This document shows positions 54,321-63,252 of a DNA stretch of 64,000 nt, in pieces. This DNA comes from Buttiauxella izardii (GTDB lineage Bacteria > Pseudomonadota > Gammaproteobacteria > Enterobacterales > Enterobacteriaceae), in NCBI RefSeq assembly GCF_003601925.1, contig NZ_QZWH01000060.1, positions 1 through 64,000 on the forward strand. Direction: 5' to 3'. The notes beneath the pieces were generated by a model. It was not told the origin of the DNA. It ran no database searches and saw only the letters and a program-made list of their open reading frames with translations. The position numbers and the translations under genes are program-made. Positions within the stretch are counted from its first letter, which is position 1; every line of letters starts with the position of its first letter.

Positions 54321-54899
54321 TTAGCTGCGTTCAATGTCCTTTGCGGCCTGGTCTAAGGTATCGATGATTTTATACAGCGTCTCTTTGGGTAAATCGCTCT
54401 GGCCGAGTTTGGTATTGAGCGCCATTTTGAAGTTATGAATAGCGCGCTGAATTTCAGGCAGGCGGCGGTTATCCCCCAGCACTCCAAGTGATTCAAGCTT
54501 CGCAATAATATGGCCGAGATGTTCTTGTTGTTGAGCAAGTTCACCGTGGCCTTCTTCGGTCAACATCCACGCCTTTTTGCTACTGTCGCTTTGCACCTGA
54601 GCGATAAACCCCATTTCCTCTAATAAGGAAAGATTCGGGTAAATAATGCCAGGACTTGGCACGTATTCCCCTTTGGCCGTCGCTTCAATGGACTTAATCA
54701 GCTCATAACCGTGTGCCGTGTTGCCCGAAAGAAAATGCAGGATCAGCAAGCGAATATCGCTGGCGTCAAATAAACGCTCGCGGCGCATACGCGCTTTGCC
54801 GTCCATGCCGCCGTGTTCGTGGTGGCCACCGTGTAGACCGTGCCTTTCGTGGCGTTCATGTCGGGCGCAAAAACCGTGGTGCAGATGATGGATTTTCAT
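54321..54899 (-). CDS. yqjI: PadR-family metal-responsive repressor, YqjI-like
   Basis: A 192-residue protein from MKIHHLHHGFCARHERHERH; the longer frame upstream enters the neighbouring gene. Residues 1-40 are a His-rich metal-binding leader, as in E. coli YqjI. Residues about 45-120 are the PadR winged helix (DIRLLILHFLSGNTAHGYEL, PSPGIIYPNLSLLEEMGFIA), and a helical dimerisation tail follows. E. coli YqjI is a nickel- and iron-responsive repressor of yqjH. Here the two genes are in one orientation, 10 bp apart, with yqjH first, so the repressor would limit its own operon. Confidence 0.82.
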   Translation of the reverse strand: MKIHHLHHGFCARHERHERHGLHGGHHEHGGMDGKARMRRERLFDASDIRLLILHFLSGNTAHGYELIKSIEATAKGEYVPSPGIIYPNLSLLEEMGFIAQVQSDSSKKAWMLTEEGHGELAQQQEHLGHIIAKLESLGVLGDNRRLPEIQRAIHNFKMALNTKLGQSDLPKETLYKIIDTLDQAAKDIERS

Positions 54900-54909
54900 A
54901 TTCGACTCC

Positions 54910-55671
54910 TTATTTGCTATGCCAGTAAGCCACGGCGCGAACGTAATCTCCGTCCAGCCCACGGTTTTCCAGCAGTTCATCGCTGAGTTGTTTTACGTCT
55001 TGCCCTTCGCCGGTGATCCAGACGAAATAGTCGCTGGCCGGGAATTGAAGGTCGCTGACGCGTCGGGCGATAGATTCACTATCAAGCCATTCAACCTGCG
55101 CGCGTGTAAATTCGCTGAGGTAATCGTGGCTTTGCGGATGATGGCTGTTAACCAGCACGATTGGCGCGATGTGTTCAGGCAGCGATGCCAGACGGCGGCG
55201 GACCGCAGGCAGGCCACTTTCATCGCAAACGTAGAGCTGGAATGAATAATCGGTCGGGATCACCAACGATCCTCGCGGCCCGCCGATCAGCAGCGAATCG
55301 CCAGGTTGCGCACCGTCTGCCCACTGACTCGCTACGCCACCATCGTGGATGTAGAAATCTAAAGTGAGTTCGTTACGCTCTGCGTCAAACTCCAGCGGCG
55401 TGTAGTCACGAGAAACAGGACGCGCGCCCTCACCCCAGACAATGCCATCGTCCGTGACGGATGGGCGCACGAAGTCGCCACTTTCCGGTGGGAAAAAGAC
55501 TTTAATATGATCATCGAAACCGTGTGAGGAAAAGCCTGCCAGCTCCGGGCTGGTAAAAATGATGCGGTGGAAACAACCGGCCACGGTTTCATTGCTTTTA
55601 ACGGTTAACTCGCGGAATTTGAGTTCGTTTTTGACGCGTTTTGGAAGTTTAGGTTTGGTTTGTAAGGTCAT
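54910..55671 (-). CDS. yqjH: NADPH-dependent ferric-chelate reductase, YqjH-like
   Basis: A 253-residue siderophore-interacting protein starting MTLQTKPKLPKRVKNELKFR, with GAGA upstream. The FAD domain contains PVSRDYTPLEFD (RxYTxR-like, with the final Arg replaced) and ASQWADGAQPGDSLLIGGPR. The NADPH domain has YVCDESGLPAVRRRLASLPE and VWITGEGQDVKQLSDELLEN. The family releases iron from siderophores by cytosolic reduction. It is followed by the yqjI-like repressor gene. A palindrome upstream is a candidate operator. Confidence 0.87.
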   Translation of the reverse strand: MTLQTKPKLPKRVKNELKFRELTVKSNETVAGCFHRIIFTSPELAGFSSHGFDDHIKVFFPPESGDFVRPSVTDDGIVWGEGARPVSRDYTPLEFDAERNELTLDFYIHDGGVASQWADGAQPGDSLLIGGPRGSLVIPTDYSFQLYVCDESGLPAVRRRLASLPEHIAPIVLVNSHHPQSHDYLSEFTRAQVEWLDSESIARRVSDLQFPASDYFVWITGEGQDVKQLSDELLENRGLDGDYVRAVAYWHSK

Positions 55672-55696
55672 CGGGTTCTCTTTTTCTGATGCGTAA

Positions 55697-55714
55697 GATA
55701 TATCATAGATATGT
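55697..55714. promoter_or_regulatory. Candidate YqjI operator upstream of yqjH
   Basis: GATATATC-ATA-GATATGT forms a near-perfect inverted repeat 26 bp upstream of the yqjH ATG. It is AT-rich and symmetric, as expected for a PadR-type dimer. Confidence 0.5.
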
Positions 55715-55935
55715 TTTAGCACACGAAATCGAGATTGTCGTTGTCAATTTTTGCTTTTATGCAAGCGATGAATTGCTGAAAATATAACCAGAGTGGTGAA
55801 CTCGCGTAAGGGATCGCAAATTGACAAACCCTTACGAAGCGGGACTTCCAATTTGCGTTAAGGAGTGCCTACACTGGCTTTGGCAGCAACTGCCAGGCTC
55901 TACTCCATTCACCATCAAAGACCAGGAGGTTTGCA

Positions 55936-56151
55936 ATGTTTCCTGAGTACCGTGAACTGATCACCGAACTAAAATCCTCTAACCCGCGTTTCCTCAGCTT
56001 GTTTGACAAGCATAATCAACTCGACGATGAAATTTTACGCAAGGGAGGGCCGCAAGGGACGGGATGCAACGAAAAGGTCGTGCAAATGAAAAAAGAGAAG
56101 TTGCGGCTAAAAGATGAGTTGTATCAGATGTTGAAGAAAGCCAGTCACTAG
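55936..56151 (+). CDS. ydcH: DUF465 small protein YdcH
   Basis: A 71-residue helical-hairpin protein (MFPEYRELITELKSSNPRFL, then VQMKKEKLRLKDELYQMLKK) matching E. coli YdcH. AGGAGG lies 6 bases upstream of the ATG. The FRFxxLFDKHNxLD pattern and two antiparallel helices define DUF465; the function is unknown. A strong bidirectional terminator follows. Confidence 0.92.
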   Translation: MFPEYRELITELKSSNPRFLSLFDKHNQLDDEILRKGGPQGTGCNEKVVQMKKEKLRLKDELYQMLKKASH

Positions 56152-56170
56152 CTTCGCGTCTTTGATTTTC

Positions 56171-56193
56171 AGGAAGGGGGATCTCCCCTTCCT
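56171..56193. terminator. Bidirectional terminator between ydcH and yqfB
   Basis: AGGAAGGGG and CCCCTTCCT form a 9-bp stem between convergent genes, followed by TTTGTATTTTT on the plus strand. Confidence 0.85.
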
Positions 56194-56201
56194 TTGTATT
56201 T

Positions 56202-56516
56202 TTAAGCAGTTGCGACCCGTTTAAACACAATCGCGTAAAGCTCGATCAAACCCGGATAAATTTCACCAATCACTTCTTTTAGTTGTGGCAACGTCATGTT
56301 TTCCTGGCGTGCATGCTCGTCGGTCAATTGGTCAAGCGCTACGGGTGCGACGCTGATCACTTCAATCGTGCAAAAGTAGACGTCATCTTCATAACGCCCC
56401 ACACGCAGTTGTTGGCCTGGCGTGAAATGCGATTCGGAAGCGTCACGCAGCGTGATGGTTTTGCGCCCGGCGACGATATCGCTTTCAAAACGCTGGAAAA
56501 AAGTTATGTCGTTCAT
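56202..56516 (-). CDS. yqfB: N4-acetylcytidine amidohydrolase YqfB (ASCH domain)
   Basis: A 104-residue ASCH-fold protein highly similar to E. coli YqfB ([51 protein letters not shown]). The catalytic residues reported for YqfB (Lys21, Thr24, Glu74) correspond to Lys19, Thr22 and Glu72 here, because this protein lacks two N-terminal residues. It hydrolyses N4-acetylcytidine to cytidine and acetate. It lies 15 bp downstream of ortT in the same orientation, which differs from E. coli. Confidence 0.9.
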   Translation of the reverse strand: MNDITFFQRFESDIVAGRKTITLRDASESHFTPGQQLRVGRYEDDVYFCTIEVISVAPVALDQLTDEHARQENMTLPQLKEVIGEIYPGLIELYAIVFKRVATA

Positions 56517-56531
56517 GGAATACCTATTTGG

Positions 56532-56705
56532 CTAAAACAGCGAGAACATCAACGCGACGGGGAAACTCATCGGCCACGTTGCGCCTACCAGCACAGAGCT
56601 TAACAGTTTAATGCGTTTGGTATCGCGAGCCAAAAACCAGGTGATAAAAGCAGTGATTAATGACATGACTACATAAAAAACCAACATATTCTGATAAAGA
56701 GTCAT
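56532..56705 (-). CDS. ortT: Orphan membrane toxin OrtT (GhoT family)
   Basis: A 57-residue inner-membrane peptide (MTLYQNMLVFYVVMSLITAF, ITWFLARDTKRIKLLSSVLV, then GATWPMSFPVALMFSLF). It is the same length as E. coli OrtT (YdcX) and GhoT, with the same C-terminal GATWPMSxPVALxFSLF signature. Two membrane helices flank a basic loop. E. coli OrtT damages the membrane and lowers ATP during stringent stress and has no known antitoxin. No ghoS-like gene is adjacent. It is probably co-transcribed with yqfB. Confidence 0.88.
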   Translation of the reverse strand: MTLYQNMLVFYVVMSLITAFITWFLARDTKRIKLLSSVLVGATWPMSFPVALMFSLF

Positions 56706-56787
56706 TTTAAAAATTTTATAGCCCGTAAAAAATTGTCACGAAATATGCCGTTTTTTATGACTCAGATCAAGTTTTAACAGCCCTCCA

Positions 56788-56832
56788 GATGACGCCGTGC
56801 TTAACTTTTAAGATGAACAGCGCGGTGTCATC
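56788..56832. repeat. Long imperfect inverted repeat between ortT and yiaW
   Basis: GATGACGCCGTGC and GCGCGGTGTCATC are 13-bp arms with two mismatches around a 19-base loop. The loop holds its own small palindrome CTTAACTTTTAAG. It may be a variant REP unit or a regulatory hairpin of the yiaWV leader. Confidence 0.5.
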
Positions 56833-56860
56833 TCATCCTTTGTTACCAGGAATTAATGTT

Positions 56861-56875
56861 AGATAGCGTCTATCT
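56861..56875. promoter_or_regulatory. Inverted repeat AGATAG-CGT-CTATCT before yiaW
   Basis: Perfect 6-bp arms, 38 bp upstream of the yiaW ATG. A candidate operator; the regulator is unknown. Confidence 0.35.
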
Positions 56876-56912
56876 TTAGTTAAGAACAGTCGTTCTGTGA
56901 ATCGAGGCCGCT

Positions 56913-57239
56913 ATGTTTCTTAACTATTTTGCGCTCGGCGTGCTTATTTTCGTTTTCCTCGTTATTTTTTACGGGATTATTATTCTTCACGATATTCCTT
57001 ATCTTATTGCAAAAGCTCGCAATCATCCGCACGCAGATGCCATTCACGTTGCGGGCTGGGTGAGTTTGTTTACGCTGCATGTTATCTGGCCGTTTTTATG
57101 GATTTGGGCCACGCTTTATCGACCTGAAAGAGGCTGGGGTATGCAACAAAACCCCGACGCAACACTGGCTTCGTTACAGCAAAGGGTTTCTGAGCTGGAG
57201 CAAAAGTTAGGCGACAATAAAATAACGCCATCGGAGTAA
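56913..57239 (+). CDS. yiaW: DUF3302 inner-membrane protein YiaW
   Basis: A 108-residue membrane protein with two hydrophobic segments ([20 protein letters not shown] and [20 protein letters not shown]) and a C-terminal coiled coil ([17 protein letters not shown]). It matches E. coli YiaW (DUF3302). It is followed 4 bp later by yiaV and is probably its inner-membrane partner, as in AaeX- or YibI-like partners of HlyD-type pumps. Confidence 0.9.
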   Translation: MFLNYFALGVLIFVFLVIFYGIIILHDIPYLIAKARNHPHADAIHVAGWVSLFTLHVIWPFLWIWATLYRPERGWGMQQNPDATLASLQQRVSELEQKLGDNKITPSE

Positions 57240-57243
57240 CATC

Positions 57244-58380
57244 ATGGATTTGCTCATTATCCTGACATATGTTGCTATTGCCTGGTCAGTCTTCAAAATA
57301 TTTAAAATACCGGTAAATAAATGGACAGTGCCAACAGCGGCATTAGGCGGCGTATTTTTAATTGGCGCACTTATTTTATTGATGAACTACAACCACCCTT
57401 ATACTTTTCTGGCTCAAAAAGCGGTTATTTCTATTCCATTGACGCCACAAGTCACCGGTGTTGTTAGCGAAGTCACCGATAAACAAAATATGATGATTAA
57501 AAAAGGAGAAGTGTTATTTAAATTAGATCCCACCCGCTATCAGACCCGAGTGGACAGATTACAGGCTGATTTAACCACTGAAATTCACAACAGCAAATCA
57601 TTACAGGGGCAACTCGACGAAGCTATTGCGAATACCACCCGAGTGATTGCTGAACGCGACAGATTATATAAAGATTACCAACGTTACCTGAAAGGAAGTA
57701 AAGCGCGGGTTAACCCCTTCTCTGAAAGCGATATCGATAACGCACGGCAAAATTATCTGGCACAAGATGCGCTGGTAAAAGGTTCTGTTGCCGAGCAATC
57801 CCAGGTAAAAAGCCAGTTAGACAGCATGGTCAATGGCGAACAATCACAAATTGCCAGCCTGCGGGCCCAACTTGCCGAAGCGAAATACAACCTGAGCCAG
57901 ACGGTTATCCGCGCGCCGAGCGATGGTTACGTAACACAAGTGCTGATTCGCCCCGGAACCTACGCCGCCGCGCTGCCATTGCGCCCGGTGATGGTGTTTA
58001 TTCCGCAGCAAAAACGGCAGATTATTGCGCAGTTCAGGCAAAACTCGCTGTTACGTTTAGAAGCGGGAGATCAGGCCGAAGTGGTGTTTAATGCCCTTCC
58101 CGGCCAGGTTTTCCAGGGGAAACTCACGTCGATACTTCCGGTCGTGCCGGGTGGCAGTTACCAGGCGCAAGGCACACTACAATCTTTAACGCTCACACCC
58201 GGCAGTGACGGGGTTCTGGCGGTGATTGAGCTTGAGCCAAATGCGCAAGTCGATGCCCTCCCGGATGGGATTTTTGCCCAGGTTGCCGTTTATTCTGACC
58301 ACTTCACTCATGTCTCGGTGATGCGTAAGGTTTTGCTGCGCATGACGAGCTGGATGCACTATCTGTATCTTGACCATTGA
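57244..58380 (+). CDS. yiaV: HlyD-family membrane fusion protein YiaV
   Basis: A 378-residue adaptor, the same length as E. coli YiaV. Two N-terminal membrane helices ([20 protein letters not shown] and [16 protein letters not shown]) are followed by a lipoyl half ([20 protein letters not shown]). Then come a coiled coil (about residues 100-210), the second lipoyl half ([20 protein letters not shown]) and a beta-barrel. The C-terminus [19 protein letters not shown] is invariant. It may couple YiaW to an outer-membrane channel; the exported compound is unknown. Confidence 0.92.
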   Translation: MDLLIILTYVAIAWSVFKIFKIPVNKWTVPTAALGGVFLIGALILLMNYNHPYTFLAQKAVISIPLTPQVTGVVSEVTDKQNMMIKKGEVLFKLDPTRYQTRVDRLQADLTTEIHNSKSLQGQLDEAIANTTRVIAERDRLYKDYQRYLKGSKARVNPFSESDIDNARQNYLAQDALVKGSVAEQSQVKSQLDSMVNGEQSQIASLRAQLAEAKYNLSQTVIRAPSDGYVTQVLIRPGTYAAALPLRPVMVFIPQQKRQIIAQFRQNSLLRLEAGDQAEVVFNALPGQVFQGKLTSILPVVPGGSYQAQGTLQSLTLTPGSDGVLAVIELEPNAQVDALPDGIFAQVAVYSDHFTHVSVMRKVLLRMTSWMHYLYLDH

Positions 58381-58518
58381 TATTTAAATCATTTCCCCAA
58401 AATGAATTAATCGGATTCTGATTTTTGCCACACGAACGGATAACTGTGAAAAAGGAGTATTTTCCTGGGTCAATTATAGACTACGATGAATTGCACTTTT
58501 TTATACAAGGATTCGTAA

Positions 58519-58983
58519 ATGGAACTCATGCATAAACAGATCACTAGCACGATATTAGAAATTGAGCGCGCAGCCAGCGATCGTTTCAATAAAGGGGATA
58601 TTACTGGGTATCTGGATATTTATCGCGATGACATCACCTATGTTGACCCAATGACAGCGGGTGTTCTCGTTGATAAAAATACCGTGAGACACTATTTCGA
58701 AAAATCATATTTAGGCATTGAAATAGAACAAGCGGAATGGTCAAACGTTCAAGTGGTGATTAACGAATCCGCAAACACGGCTATTTTGACCTACAACCAG
58801 CAGAACCATATTCGCAGCAAAAATGATGGGAAGCTGCATCAACTTCCCCTGTGGAACTGTAGCGAAGTTTATCGTTTGACCGACGGCCAATGGAAAATAG
58901 CCCATGCCAACTGGTCGTTTGCTCAACACCCTGTTCTTCTCGACAGCCTGAAAACATTATTCACGGATCTGGGTTATCTGTGA
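58519..58983 (+). CDS. NTF2-like (SnoaL/DUF4440) protein
   Basis: A 154-residue cone-fold protein: N-terminal helices with RFNKGDITGYLDIYRDDITY, then strands including YVDPMTAGVLVDKNTVRHYF, ANTAILTYNQQNH and the C-terminal SEVYRLTDGQWKIAHANWSF, typical of DUF4440/SnoaL proteins. Such proteins bind or isomerise small polar ligands; the substrate here is unknown. It has its own upstream region of about 140 bp and no operon partner. Confidence 0.75.
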   Translation: MELMHKQITSTILEIERAASDRFNKGDITGYLDIYRDDITYVDPMTAGVLVDKNTVRHYFEKSYLGIEIEQAEWSNVQVVINESANTAILTYNQQNHIRSKNDGKLHQLPLWNCSEVYRLTDGQWKIAHANWSFAQHPVLLDSLKTLFTDLGYL

Positions 58984-59031
58984 ATGGATTAAGGTGGATA
59001 GGCGTTCAGGCGCTATCCACCTTCCCAAACG

Positions 59032-60456
59032 CTAGTGTTTGATCATCACATGCCGAATCACGGTGTAATCTTCTAGCCCGAACAGCGACATATCTTTGCC
59101 GTAGCCTGAAAGTTTCTGCCCGCCGTGCGGCATTTCGCTCACCAGCATGAAATGGGTATTCACCCAGGTGCAGCCATATTGCAAACGGGCGCTCAGACGA
59201 TGCGCGCGACCGACGTCTTGCGTCCATACCGATGAAGCCAGCCCGTAACTGGAGTCGTTCGCCCAATTCAAAACTTGCTCTTCATCGTCAAAAGTAGTGA
59301 CGCTGACCACCGGGCCAAACACCTCTTTTTGCACGATGTCATCTTCCTGCTTCGCCCCGGCAATCAACGTTGGCTGGAAGTAATTTCCCGGCCCGTCGAC
59401 TTTTTCCCCGCCTGTTACCACCTTCACATGCGCCAGCGCTTTGGCGGCATTCACCGCTTTGCTCACGCGCTCAAGATGGGCGGCGGAACTCAGCGGGCCA
59501 AGCTCGGTAGACTCATCATCCGGTGCGCCGACTTTCAACGTGCTCACCGCCTCGCCTAACTTCTCGACCAGCTTGTCGTAAATCCCTTTCTGCGCGTAGA
59601 TACGACACGCGGCGGTGCAATCTTGCCCGGCGTTGTAATAACCAAAGGTGCGCACACCTTCTACCACCGCATCTAAATCCGCATCATCAAACACAATCAC
59701 TGGCGCTTTGCCGCCCAGTTCCATATGCGTGCGCTTAATTGACGGAGCGGTATGGCTGATGATGTGCTCGCCGGTCGCAATCGAACCGGTTAGCGACACC
59801 ATGCGCACTTTCGGATGACCGGTCAGCGCATCGCCCACGGTTTGCCCACGGCCAAACAGCACGTTCAACACGCCCGCCGGGAAAATATCTTTTGCCAGTT
59901 CAGCGAGTTTAAACGCGGTTAGCGGTGTGATTTCCGATGGTTTGATCACCACGCAGTTGCCTGCGGCAAGCGCCGGGCCGAGTTTCCAGGCCGCCATCAT
60001 CAACGGGTAGTTCCACGGTGCAATCGAGGCCACCACGCCAACCGGATCACGGCGGATCATCGACGTGTGCCCACTCAAATATTCCCCCGCCGCCAGCCCA
60101 CCCAGGCAACGACTGGCACCAGCAAAGAAACGGAACACATCCACCACCGCCGGAATTTCGTCATTCAATACGCAGTGATATGGCTTGCCGCAGTTTTGCG
60201 ATTCCAGCCGGGCAAACGCTTCCGCGTTTTGCTCAATCACATCTGCCAGTTTTAGCAGAAGTTCGGCGCGCTCTTTCGGCGTGGTTTGCCCCCAGGTAGC
60301 AAAGGCAACATCTGCGGCATTCACCGCATCATTGACCTGTTCCGTGGTGGCTTCTGCAATCTCAAGCAGCACTTCCCCGGTTGCCGGATTGTAGACCGGC
60401 AACTTTTCCCCAAGGCCGTTCACTAACTGGCCGTTAACCAAGAGTTGGCTTTGCAT
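59032..60456 (-). CDS. patD: Gamma-aminobutyraldehyde dehydrogenase PatD
   Basis: A 474-residue NAD-dependent aldehyde dehydrogenase, the same length as E. coli PatD (YdcW). [20 protein letters not shown] forms the NAD-binding site, [11 protein letters not shown] the cofactor loop, [16 protein letters not shown] carries the general-base Glu and [14 protein letters not shown] the nucleophilic Cys near residue 280. It oxidises 4-aminobutanal to GABA in putrescine breakdown. It is the last gene of the ydcSTUV-patD operon, 15 bp after ydcV. Confidence 0.95.
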   Translation of the reverse strand: MQSQLLVNGQLVNGLGEKLPVYNPATGEVLLEIAEATTEQVNDAVNAADVAFATWGQTTPKERAELLLKLADVIEQNAEAFARLESQNCGKPYHCVLNDEIPAVVDVFRFFAGASRCLGGLAAGEYLSGHTSMIRRDPVGVVASIAPWNYPLMMAAWKLGPALAAGNCVVIKPSEITPLTAFKLAELAKDIFPAGVLNVLFGRGQTVGDALTGHPKVRMVSLTGSIATGEHIISHTAPSIKRTHMELGGKAPVIVFDDADLDAVVEGVRTFGYYNAGQDCTAACRIYAQKGIYDKLVEKLGEAVSTLKVGAPDDESTELGPLSSAAHLERVSKAVNAAKALAHVKVVTGGEKVDGPGNYFQPTLIAGAKQEDDIVQKEVFGPVVSVTTFDDEEQVLNWANDSSYGLASSVWTQDVGRAHRLSARLQYGCTWVNTHFMLVSEMPHGGQKLSGYGKDMSLFGLEDYTVIRHVMIKH

Positions 60457-60471
60457 AGTGATACCCTTTCG

Positions 60472-61278
60472 TTATTTACCGCTGCCCGCGACTTCATCTC
60501 CGCCACGGCTCAGCCAGTACGCCCCTAAAATTGGAATGGTGGTCATCAGCATTACCATTAACGCCACCACGTTGGTGACCGGTACTTCACGCGGACGCCC
60601 AAGCTGGTTGAGCAGCCACAGCGGCAACGTGCGTTCATGCCCGGCGGTAAAGGTGGTGACAATAATTTCATCAAACGACAGCGCGAACGCCAGCATGCCT
60701 CCGGCAAGTAATGCAGAACCCAGATTCGGCAAAATCACATAGCGGAAGGTCTGCCAGCCGTCTGCGCCTAAGTCCATCGACGCCTCAATTAAGCTATACG
60801 AGGTGCGGCGGAATCGGGCGATGACGTTGTTAAACACAATCACCACGCAGAACGTCGCATGGCCGACGACGATGGTGAAAAACCCCGGCTCAAAATTCAT
60901 CATCTTGAAAGCGGTTAACAACGCCAGGCCGGTGATAATCCCCGGCAGAGCAATGGGTAATAGCAGCAATAACGAGATAGCGTTTTTGCCGAAGAACTCC
61001 CGCCGCCACAGCGCAGCCGCCGCCAGCGTACCGAGAATCAAAGCAAGGAATGTTGCCAGTGCGGCAATTTTAAGTGACAACGTCACGGAGTCGAGGATAT
61101 CGCTACGCGATGCTGCTACGCTAAACCAGTGCAGCGTCAGCCCTTTCGGCGGAAAGCTAAACGCCGCCTCTTCGGTGTTAAACGCATACAGCGCGATAAT
61201 CAGCAGCGGAAAGTGCAGGAATATCACGCCTCCCCAGGCGGCGATTTTCAGCAGTAACGGAGCGCGTTCAGAGTGCAT
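60472..61278 (-). CDS. ydcV: ABC transporter permease YdcV
   Basis: A 268-residue PotC-like permease with six predicted helices. [20 protein letters not shown] and [20 protein letters not shown] (the EAA ATPase-contact loop) closely match E. coli YdcV. It overlaps the ydcU end by 11 bp. It is the second inner-membrane half of the putative polyamine-type importer YdcSTUV. Confidence 0.94.
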   Translation of the reverse strand: MHSERAPLLLKIAAWGGVIFLHFPLLIIALYAFNTEEAAFSFPPKGLTLHWFSVAASRSDILDSVTLSLKIAALATFLALILGTLAAAALWRREFFGKNAISLLLLLPIALPGIITGLALLTAFKMMNFEPGFFTIVVGHATFCVVIVFNNVIARFRRTSYSLIEASMDLGADGWQTFRYVILPNLGSALLAGGMLAFALSFDEIIVTTFTAGHERTLPLWLLNQLGRPREVPVTNVVALMVMLMTTIPILGAYWLSRGGDEVAGSGK

Positions 61279-62212
61279 CGAAAGCCCCCAGACGTTTCAC
61301 CAGTGAAAGATAAATGGCAATCAACACAATCGGCACCAGCGTAAACGCAGCAGCCATCGGCATATTGCCAATCGCACCTTGTTGCGAATAAACCATGTTG
61401 CCGATGAAATACCCCGGCGGGCCAACCAGTTGCGGCACGATAAAATCACCCAGCGTCAGCGAAAAAGTAAACACTGAACCGGCGGCCACACCAGGAATTG
61501 CCAGCGGTAAAATCACATGGCGGAAGGTTTGTGATGGGCGAGCGCCTAGATCTGCCGATGCCTGTAACAGTGACGGCGGCAAACGCTCAAGAGCGGCCTG
61601 AATCGGCAAGATCATGAACGGCAGCCAGATGTAGAGAAACACCAGGAAGCGCCCAAAACCGGAGGTCGAGAGCGTATTGCCACCGATAGCCGGAATGGTC
61701 AGCATCAGGTTTAACACCGGCTCCAGCCCCATATGCCCGAGGAACCACTGCGCCACGCCGTCGCGCGAAAGCAGCAGCGTCCAGGCGTAAGCCTTAACGA
61801 TGTAACTCGCCCACATCGGCAGCATCACGGCGATGTAGAAAAACGCTTTCAGCTTGCCGCTGGTGTAGCGCGCCATAAAGTACGCCATCGGGAACGCCAG
61901 CACCGCGCTGGCGAGCGTGACGGCAATCGCCATCGTCAGCGTGCGCAGAATAATGTCGTAGTTAGCCGGGTTAAACAGCGCCGCGATATTGGCAAATGTC
62001 AGGTCAGGCGTGACCGACATGGTGAAATCATCGAAGGTGTAAAACCCCTGCCACAGCAGCGTTAACAGCGAACCGAGATAAATTACGCCGAACCACAGCA
62101 ATGGCGGCAACAATAACAACGCCAGCCAGAAGCCCGGGCGCTGCCACAAGAACGTGGCGACGCGCCGCATCAGGCGGTTGTCCGGGTGCGAACTGGGAAG
62201 GCTCATATCCAT
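61268..62212 (-). CDS. ydcU: ABC transporter permease YdcU
   Basis: A 314-residue PotB-like permease starting [20 protein letters not shown] at 62212, directly after the ydcT stop; GGGGGAAGG within ydcT's end is the ribosome-binding site. The frame continues upstream through ydcT, but that part has no homology, and E. coli YdcU has 313 residues. Six helices and the loop [20 protein letters not shown] are present. Confidence 0.93.
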   Translation of the reverse strand: MDMSLPSSHPDNRLMRRVATFLWQRPGFWLALLLLPPLLWFGVIYLGSLLTLLWQGFYTFDDFTMSVTPDLTFANIAALFNPANYDIILRTLTMAIAVTLASAVLAFPMAYFMARYTSGKLKAFFYIAVMLPMWASYIVKAYAWTLLLSRDGVAQWFLGHMGLEPVLNLMLTIPAIGGNTLSTSGFGRFLVFLYIWLPFMILPIQAALERLPPSLLQASADLGARPSQTFRHVILPLAIPGVAAGSVFTFSLTLGDFIVPQLVGPPGYFIGNMVYSQQGAIGNMPMAAAFTLVPIVLIAIYLSLVKRLGAFDAL

Positions 62213-62213
62213 T

Positions 62214-63239
62214 TCATCCTTCCCCCTGCAACGCAACCATCGCCGCACGGGGCCAGACGGCGGTGACTTGCTGCCCGATTTGATAGCGTTCTTCGCTGAT
62301 GATGCGTTGCGGATTCGCCTCACTGACCAGCAGTTTTTCGCCATCGGCCAGGCGCAATTCAAGACGAGTTGCCGCGCCCTGATAGTGGATTTCCTGAATC
62401 ATGCCGCTGACCCGAACATCACCATTGTGGGTGGGTTCATCGCTCAAAACGATATGTTCTGGACGCAGCGAAAACAGCCCTTCTTCGCCGCAGACTTTGC
62501 CAGAGAGCGCCGGTTGCAACACGTTTGAGGTGCCGACGAAACTCGCCACAAACGCGGTGCGCGGCTGCATATACAACTGGCGCGGGGTATCAACTTGCTC
62601 GATGCGCCCGTTATTGAAAACGGCGACGCGGTCGGACATCGATAGCGCTTCGCTCTGGTCGTGAGTAACGAAAATAAACGTAATGCCCAGTTCGCGTTGC
62701 AGCTTCTTTAACTCGCCCTGCATCTGTTCACGCAGTTTGAGATCGAGTGCGCCCAACGGCTCATCCAGCAGCAACACACGCGGGCGATTCACCAAAGCTC
62801 GCGCTAACGCCACACGTTGCCGTTGGCCGCCAGAAAGCTGCGACGGTTTTCGGGCGTGAACAAAGCCCAGCGCCACGCGTTCCAGCGCTTCCTGCGCTTT
62901 GGCAAGGCGCGTCTTTTTATCGACGCCCTTCACCATCAAGCCGTAAGCCACGTTTTCTAACACCGTCATATGCGGGAATAAGGCGTAGTCCTGGAACACG
63001 GTATTCACATCGCGCTGATAAGGCGGCACGTCCTGCGCCGGTTGACCAAAAATCGCGATTTCGCCAGAAGTGACCTGCTCAAAGCCCGCAATCAGCCGTA
63101 AGCAGGTGGTTTTGCCCGAGCCAGATGGCCCGAGCATCGAGAAAAACTCCCCGTCGTCGATATCAATCGAGACGTTATCCACGGCCCGCACATCACCATA
63201 CAGGCGCGAGACGTTTCTGAACTGCACAGCGTACGACAT
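62214..63239 (-). CDS. ydcT: ABC transporter ATP-binding protein YdcT
   Basis: A 341-residue PotA-like ATPase. Walker A GPSGSGKTT is at residues 37-45, the signature LSGGQRQRVALARAL near 137 and Walker B VLLLDEPLGALD near 158. A C-terminal TOBE regulatory domain (about residues 275-341) follows. It closely matches E. coli YdcT (337 aa) and drives YdcUV. It lies 13 bp downstream of ydcS. Confidence 0.94.
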   Translation of the reverse strand: MSYAVQFRNVSRLYGDVRAVDNVSIDIDDGEFFSMLGPSGSGKTTCLRLIAGFEQVTSGEIAIFGQPAQDVPPYQRDVNTVFQDYALFPHMTVLENVAYGLMVKGVDKKTRLAKAQEALERVALGFVHARKPSQLSGGQRQRVALARALVNRPRVLLLDEPLGALDLKLREQMQGELKKLQRELGITFIFVTHDQSEALSMSDRVAVFNNGRIEQVDTPRQLYMQPRTAFVASFVGTSNVLQPALSGKVCGEEGLFSLRPEHIVLSDEPTHNGDVRVSGMIQEIHYQGAATRLELRLADGEKLLVSEANPQRIISEERYQIGQQVTAVWPRAAMVALQGEG

Positions 63240-63252
63240 AACTCCTCCAGGC

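Noticed and set aside
62213-62362. 50-residue N-terminal extension of YdcU
   Set aside because: It is an alternate frame of ydcT; the known protein length and the ribosome-binding site support 62212 as start.
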